This document shows, in pieces, positions 58,216 through 64,000 of a DNA stretch of 64,000 bases. The stretch's first letter is position 1. Every line of letters begins with the position of its first letter. Under the pieces are notes generated by a model. It saw only the letters and a list, made by a program, of their open reading frames with translations, had not been told where the DNA came from and ran no database searches. Source of the stretch: Strongylocentrotus droebachiensis (lineage: Eukaryota; Echinodermata; Echinoidea; Camarodonta; Strongylocentrotidae). The position numbers were made by a program, and so were the translations under genes. The stretch covers positions 169,501 to 233,500 of the forward strand of contig JAVYIG010002121.1 in assembly GCA_035222895.1 (NCBI GenBank), written 5' to 3'.

Positions 58216-58312
58216 TAGAGGGTACATTGATACATTCGCAATGCTTGTTAGAGGGTACATTGATACATTCACAATGCTTGTAGAGGGTACATTGATACAT
58301 TCGCAATGCTTT
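58216..58312. repeat. three 32-33-bp tandem units
   Basis: TAGAGGGTACATTGATACAT then TC(G/A)CAATGCTTG occurs at 58216, 58249 and 58281, nearly identical. A recent small minisatellite. Confidence 0.92.
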
Positions 58313-58873
58313 CCTGTCCATGTGCTATGATTCAGTCACTCTTTTCCCCCTTAATGCTTGGCACATCAGCAATCTCTGACCTAGTTCTCAAAGACATTTG
58401 ACTATTTCACATCTCATTCCATCATCCTCATTGCCAATTTGCCAGAGATCGGCTGCAAAAGTACTTTTAGTGATTTCTACCAATTGAGATACCTGAGAAT
58501 GATTATGGAAAATCTTAACTGAAAGTTGAAATGATTGGATACATTACATGTCTTGATTTGATTTTACAGATGAGACCCTGCCAAGTTTATGATTCATCCA
58601 CTCAGGGGGTGATTCCAAAATGAAATATAAAGATTTCTTGAGGTTCCAGACAGGGCTTTGAGTGTCTTCTTAAGATACTTATTTTCCCTCAACCTGTTGG
58701 AACAATTTGATTTTGGTGTAACATGCTTTTTTAATAGACTATGTTGGATCACTATTCAAGATATGTAAAAGCCCCTACCGATAAAAGGTGTTCCTGTTAG
58801 GTTCTTTTGGTTGGTTGTGTGTCTATCTCTCCCACTGTATTTTGTTATGATTCTTATGTAATAGTTATTCCAG

Positions 58874-58940
58874 CGATAAACTTCATACTTAATTCCAGTA
58901 TCTTTACAGTGCAATTTATTCATGTCTAAGATAATATTCA
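58874..58940. repeat. dispersed repeat, copy B
   Basis: Partner of 55926-55992, same orientation, 2.95 kb away. Ends at ATATTCAA. Confidence 0.8.
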
Positions 58941-59429
58941 ACCGGTCCAGGTAACATATGTAGATTGCTTGGCTGCCATACAAATTTGATTTTCATTTAT
59001 TAATTCTCTAGATTAACCTTTGACTTAATGGAATGGATAAAATGGAAACCATTATTACAGATGAAAAAAATTATTTTCCTCTCTGAATGGTGGTAAGTAA
59101 TATTCACTGTATCATAAAGCATTTATGTTTGATGCTCACTGTCTACTTCCACCGCCCAAACCTGGATGAAGTGAGCATTACAGCTGATTCTGCTTCACAC
59201 CTGCTCCTGAACAAACCTAGTCATAGACTCACCAGGAAAACAACCTGTTGGGTCAGGGCCCAACAATGATATGCAGTTTTGAAAGGCAATGAACTGAGGC
59301 TGAACATCCCCCCCCCCCTTCTTCAAACTTGTATGCCTATGCTGTTAGGGGTTTGGATTAGGGTTAAGGATAGGGTTACGGTAAACATTTTATTTCAAAC
59401 AGTTGTAAAAGGGGAAATAGTTATGTTAA

Positions 59430-59560
59430 CCCTGTCTCGAAAGGTGGCATTGAGAACGGAGTACCACTGTAACGCACCCTTTCGGGATAAGCAGAGGGGC
59501 TTTTCTCGAAAGGGTGCATTGAACGTACCACACTGCACCGCACCCTTTCGACATAAGCCG
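59430..59560. mobile_element. 131-bp TTAA-flanked palindromic MITE
   Basis: TTAA lies at 59426-59429 and 59561-59564. Just inside, CCCTGTCTCGAAAGG (left) and CCTTTCGACATAAGCCG (right) are imperfectly inverted. The body is two tandem units, each with a CGAAAGG(G)TGCATTGA start and GCACCCTTTCG end, so each unit is itself a hairpin. CCC next to TTAA suggests piggyBac-like ends, but the TTAA group as a whole cannot be separated here. The 129-aa frame overlapping it is a by-product. Confidence 0.7.
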
Positions 59561-59564
59561 TTAA

Positions 59565-60930
59565 CAAAGGCCCAGAAATGTGTAATCTGTAAAAATCATT
59601 TATTGGAACGGAGGATAGTAGGACAACTATGTGTAAAGTGCTACCAACAAGAATCTTATAACGTATAGTGTAGTATATCCATTTTGTGATCATTAATATT
59701 CTCTCTGAGAATATATCTTTGTGGTGGAGCAGACATTGACTTCCCTCAATGCTGTTAGTTAAGAACACAATGGGTAGTAAGGCAAATGTGGCTATTTTTT
59801 GTTATTACGTATTAAACTTGTGTAATTTTTTCCTTTCCTGAATTCCTGTGGAAGCTTTGCAGGTATGTATGATTACATAATCATGCAATAATACCCTCCT
59901 GGTACTGAGTAGGTCACATCTGGTATGTGATCTGGATATTATATCTGTAAAATATAGGTTATGTGAGAGAGGTGGGAGAGTGCCATATCTCTTCCCATGC
60001 ATTCTGAGTCACCTATACAAATGAATTAGTCACAGTGGCACTGATGTAAAACCTCACTTGTGTTTGTGGTAATATCTAGTGACAATATAGTTATGAAGGT
60101 TCTAACAATGATTGCATTTTGTAGGTATTTCCTAATGCTGCTGTATTTTTTTGAATGAACAAATCAAGATGCAACTTGTGTAAGATGCTTATAGATGATA
60201 AAGGCTAATATAGTACATATGATTGTGTGTTTGGTCTTTGTAAAAATCTCTTCCAGCTTAAAGATATATATAATTAGTAGTTACAATCATGTTTTATATA
60301 ATAAAGTACTGTTCTTTAATTGCTATGAATGACAATACATTCATTAAAAGTCTCTCTGGGAACAAAAAAGGTTTATATGAATATGATATTGCTTTTTATT
60401 ATATGTAAACCTCACCCTCAGATTATATTAATCCACTTTAGAATAAAAAACCTTGGAAAAATAAAACAATGTTACGTGCAAACGAATGGAAAACATTTTA
60501 GAAAAAAGCTGCATACATCGAAGGCACATATTATGTAGGTGTACTCGTCACTGTGTTATACAATACAGAAATGTGCAGCACATTACAGTGACATTTTATG
60601 TGATTCAATTTTGCTGCAGCAGGTTTTTAGTTTCTGTTATAGAGGCCTTGATGTTAATGTCAGGATATTGAATGATAGAGAGGAGAAGGGGGGAATGGCA
60701 TCGGCAGTTGAAGTGAAGGAGGATGTTATTGTGTTCATAGAAACCCCTGACATTTTCATCCTCTCACTGTGATGTCATCGATAGGGAAACTCCTTTCCTC
60801 TATCTGTTTATTTACATCTTTCCTTTCCTTCTCTCTTCTGATTCATCTATTGTCCTGTCTTTCTCAAAAAGTTTGACAGAGTTATAGGATTGTGCAAATA
60901 GGCATATATTATTTGCCTATTTTCTCCTTG
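59565..60930. other. AT-rich stretch without a gene
   Basis: No exon with splice signals. The frame at 60539-60772 ends in a moderately protein-like segment (DREEKGGMASAVEVKEDVIV), but only a weak acceptor precedes it. Confidence 0.45.
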
Positions 60931-60989
60931 TGAATATCTCTCCTCACAATATTATGACTTTGTGTTATCTCACCTATCTTTCTCTGTCT

Positions 60990-60998
60990 GTCTGCCTA

Positions 60999-61030
<32 letters not shown>

Positions 61031-61062
61031 CCTCCCCCTCTCTCTTTCTCTCTCTCTCGCTC
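60990..61062. repeat. (CT)n microsatellite
   Basis: Long CT runs interrupted by TGTCTGCC and CCCTCCCCC. The leucine/serine-rich small frame here is not a gene. Confidence 0.9.
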
Positions 61063-62535
61063 TAACTCTTTTATACTTTGACATGTTACAATACTCTCTG
61101 AATCTGACTTCATGCATATCTTAGCTTGTCCACTATCTCCATCTCCTTGACCATCTTTCTCTCAGTCAGTCAGTTCAAGTCCACTGTTCAGAAGTTTCCT
61201 TTTAATAGCAGTCTCCTATACATTCTTATGTTATAGCCATTTTTATTTCTCCTACCTGGATTTTTTTTTTCCATCCTTGCTAGATCTTTCCATCATATTC
61301 TGAACACGATATATCATAGAGTGTGACCTCAGTCCTATATATTGAATTGAATTGAAATTCTTTGAAATTGAATATTGCATCGTGGACAAGGACAGCTCAC
61401 TGCAAACATTAATGTCCTGTACCTTCCAAAATAACATTTCCATTAGACAAAACAAGCTCAAGATTGATCAGCATGTCATTCTCTAGAAAATGTCAAATTT
61501 GTAATTCCTCATCTTCATTAGCCCAAGTCAAGCAACCCTGCTTACTCAAGAAATCAGCTTATCACAGCATAGTTCAAGTGCGTATCTCCATTAGAGAATT
61601 AGCAGGTGATTGGCCAAATAGCAGATTATTTATCAATAAAGCCCTAGTTTGTGAGTGAAAGTAGAACGAGCTAATATCCTCAGTGCAATTAAGGTTAAAG
61701 ATATTGCTCTTTGTGTCTTCACTGAGTATTTGCAATGGGGCAACTGCTAATTGTGATCATGCTAATTTACCCGGATCAGAATTAGCACATTATTTTGGAA
61801 ACTTGGACTAGTGAGGACAGGCTGAGAGGGCAGGGATGCATCATACAAGTTATGCAAATGATAATATTCAGCTGCTAGCCTGCTAAGCCTACCTGATACC
61901 TCGACCCATTCTTTCTTATTACACATCCTGTATTTGATCAAATCAGTTGTATTTTCCCTTCACCTCTTTGTACTATGTACTTTGTTCTTCACCTCATCTG
62001 TACTATTCCTCACCAACTGTTTCTGTTTAATTGTAGCAAAAGGGGAAAAACATCTTTGAATTGAAACTGTAGTTTTGATTAGAGCATATTCAAAATATTT
62101 GGGGGCTCATTATTTAAAATACTTCCAAAGAGGATGACATTGTATGATAATGAATTTGCCCTGTAATTTATTTCAGAACATCAAAGGGAAACAATTATCC
62201 ATTTTGTGATAAAGGGGATCAATGTACCTGAACACAATGTGCACTCCTAGTATGTACAAAATAAAAACTACCTAGTATTCTCTGGATGAACATTTAAGAA
62301 AAAACAAATAAAGCATGTAAAAGGATAGTATCTCCAAATTATCATCTTTTTTAATGAGTTTGTGAGTATTCTACTCAAAAATGTGGATGTATATTAAGTA
62401 GTTATTTCTCTTATTATATTTGATCTTGAGAGATGAATTTTTTTGAGAATTTTGTGTACTCTTATGAAACCCATAATATCAAAGTACAATATTTGTTGGT
62501 GATTAGTACCTTTAATATTATATCATTTCCTGTAG

Positions 62536-62626
62536 CCCCTTTCCTATCACAGCTATTGTATTTGACCTTTATAACTGGAGGCTTAGAAAAGTACTTCAGA
62601 TTTTATACAAAGTCAAGAATCCACAG
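62536..62626 (+). CDS. candidate 91-bp coding exon
   Basis: Acceptor ATATCATTTCCTGTAG and donor AATCCACAG/GTAATT bound an open frame: two bases, then PFLSQLLYLTFITGGLEKYF and RFYTKSRIH, then two bases. Its entry phase fits the exit phase of candidate 50600-50657. The segment is amphipathic with a basic end. Codon use is A/T-rich, so it could be chance. Confidence 0.25.
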
Positions 62627-63282
62627 GTAATTTTTTTTTGTAACGGTGAGGGTACTTTTAGACCAAATAAATTTGAACCTTTACATATGAGATCACTTCA
62701 TTTTCTTGCCAGGGAAAGACAATGAAAGGCAATTGTCCATATCTTGATTAGATTTGACTATATGACTTGAAACCTTGTCAATTAACTAAACTGTTATATT
62801 TAATTGAAATTCAATTAAAAGTCTGTATAATGTGGTTTAAAACCAACAAACAACACGTGGGTATATTTTTTCCTTCTAATTTCTATAATGTTGCTTTTAA
62901 AAATTAATCCTAAGTTTTATCAAATATCCTGAATAAAGACCAACAAATTATTAAATTCTAGAAACATATATATCATCAAGTTTCTCTAATTTGCTTTTGA
63001 TCTTATTTCCATTTTCATCCGCAAAATGTCATCTGATTGCCAAGGAAAGCCCCTTAAACTACCATGCTGACTTGGCAGCTAGCGGACATATATATATAAA
63101 TGTGAGTAGGTGTAGACTGTGCATTAGGCCCATCAAGTCATGTTCCATCACAAATGTTGATAAATCCATGACAATTAAATGAGTATCATATCAGATTCTG
63201 CTTTCGGAGCAACTGCGAAGCCACAAATTGTTGTCTAAATTTTTAATTTTCTCGCAGATGTTCTTCTTTATAAAAAAAAATA

Positions 63283-63364
63283 TATCTTATGTTGAGATAA
63301 AGAAGGATGTAAGTAATAGCACTGTATACAAAGTTACTGACCTTATGGCTCTCAGCAGATAATA
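63283..63364. repeat. ~82-bp hairpin family, copy 8
   Basis: Left TATCTTATGTTGAGATAAAG then AAGGATGTAAG. Right TTACTGACCTTATGGCTCTC then AGCAGATAATATG. The inverted arms align with the family consensus, including the outer ATAT/ATAT extension. Confidence 0.7.
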
Positions 63365-64000
63365 TGCTTCTCTGCCAGCTGGGGCTTTGTTTAATTCTGA
63401 AAACCTGGAATAATGTATTACTAAAAACTTAAGTCGGTTGTAGTTTTGACAAAGGTGGCTACATAATTATCTACTAATCATTAGTTGTTAGAGCTATATT
63501 TTGAAGTTTGGAGCCCAGAAAAGGAGCACCACACATGAGCTGCAAATTTAAAGTGAAATATATTTCCTATTTCTTCCAAATTAATTTGCTGAGGTATTAG
63601 TAGAAGAAGAAAAAAGGCAGTTCTAATCACATTTTCAAAATTAATGCAAAACAGTAATAACAAAAACACCTAGTTTGAAGTATTAATTAATTTGATCAAG
63701 AATGAGTTGCTACAATTAGTTAGACAGGGAAGGGAGTTCAATAAACCTCCCACTGCCCCTTTGAGAATTATTACATACAAAAACAGAATGAATCTGTGAG
63801 CTATTAATACCATGACATGGTAAATAGTGCCAAAGTATTCTATAGCATGTAGGAAAATATGAGCTATGCCTGTGAAAGAGACTTGGCAAGGAGGAAGAAG
63901 TGCAAAGGGAGAGGGAAGGAAAATTGCCAATTTTTTTCTCCCTATTAATCCCCGTACAGCTCACCCTAATCTGTTGCATTTTAAGGTCTGAGGATCGACT

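Noticed and set aside
59340-59385. TTAGGG-like repeats (also 20758-20830 and 43995-44040) as interstitial telomere sequence.
   Set aside because: The units are irregular mixtures of TTAGGG, TTTGG, TTAAGG and similar, with no uninterrupted hexamer array.
59279-59668. 129-aa plus frame ending in a C-x2-C ... C-x2-C pattern that looks like a zinc-binding knuckle.
   Set aside because: Most of the frame is translated from the palindromic TTAA element at 59430-59560 and from C-run DNA. The Cys spacing fits no family I can name and there are no splice signals.
1-64000. CRISPR arrays, bacterial operons, viral genomes, rRNA and tRNA genes.
   Set aside because: No regularly spaced direct repeats of CRISPR type, no long or clustered frames, and no conserved RNA gene motifs were seen. 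The window is eukaryotic nuclear DNA.

Overview
The window reads as nuclear DNA of a marine deuterostome invertebrate, most likely a sea urchin. This is inferred from its texture: AT-rich, gene-poor DNA with short exons in long introns, many TTAA-flanked miniature transposons starting TTAAAGG, hAT-like elements with GGATCC-bearing ends, more than twenty poly(G)/poly(C) runs, and (CT)n tracts. Nothing looks bacterial, viral or organellar. No long open reading frame is convincing, so coding signal has to be sought as short exons.

Genes. (1) A plus-strand gene appears to start its coding sequence near 25.9 kb: a 5' UTR exon at 24897-25234, an exon-like duplicate at 25813-25875, coding exon 25927-26055 (43 aa) and coding exon 27726-27812 (29 aa). 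Both coding exons are phase 0 and related to each other. They are acidic and aromatic, like a transactivation or docking repeat, and the family is not recognised. Weaker downstream candidates lie at 50600-50657, 54699-54840, 57903-57992 and 62536-62626. (2) Two minus-strand terminal exons, at 15221-15376 and 12492-12593, each have a GC-rich coding frame, a stop codon, and an AATAAA signal 32-36 nt later. A third, weaker minus exon lies at 15874-15967. Their upstream exons were not found.

Mobile DNA dominates. 0.7-1.9 kb is a degenerate minisatellite split by a G/C-rich hAT-like element. 4.05-4.72, 13.33-14.61, 19.65-20.16, 53.06-53.42 and 59.43-59.56 kb are TTAA-flanked elements (Kolobok/T2-like or piggyBac-like). 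8072-9178 is a 1.1-kb hAT-like element with a perfect 5-bp target duplication (GATCT), carrying a CpG-rich promoter-like block and a splice donor aimed out of the element. 17627-17922 is a related short element with target duplication AAGTT. 41608-41893 is a GC-rich terminal-inverted-repeat element. 46168-46470 and 33886-34055 are fold-back elements.

The most distinctive feature is a dispersed family of about 75-80 bp hairpins with arm consensus near CATCTGYTGAGAGCCAGAAG followed by GGCRT. At least eight copies occur between 7.0 and 63.4 kb, and one is split by the 17.6-kb hAT-like element. The remaining DNA (9.2-12.4, 20.2-23.3, 28-33, 34-41, 42.6-45.6, 49-53, 55-57.6 and 60-62.5 kb) is AT-rich, intron-like or intergenic sequence with microsatellites and small repeats.
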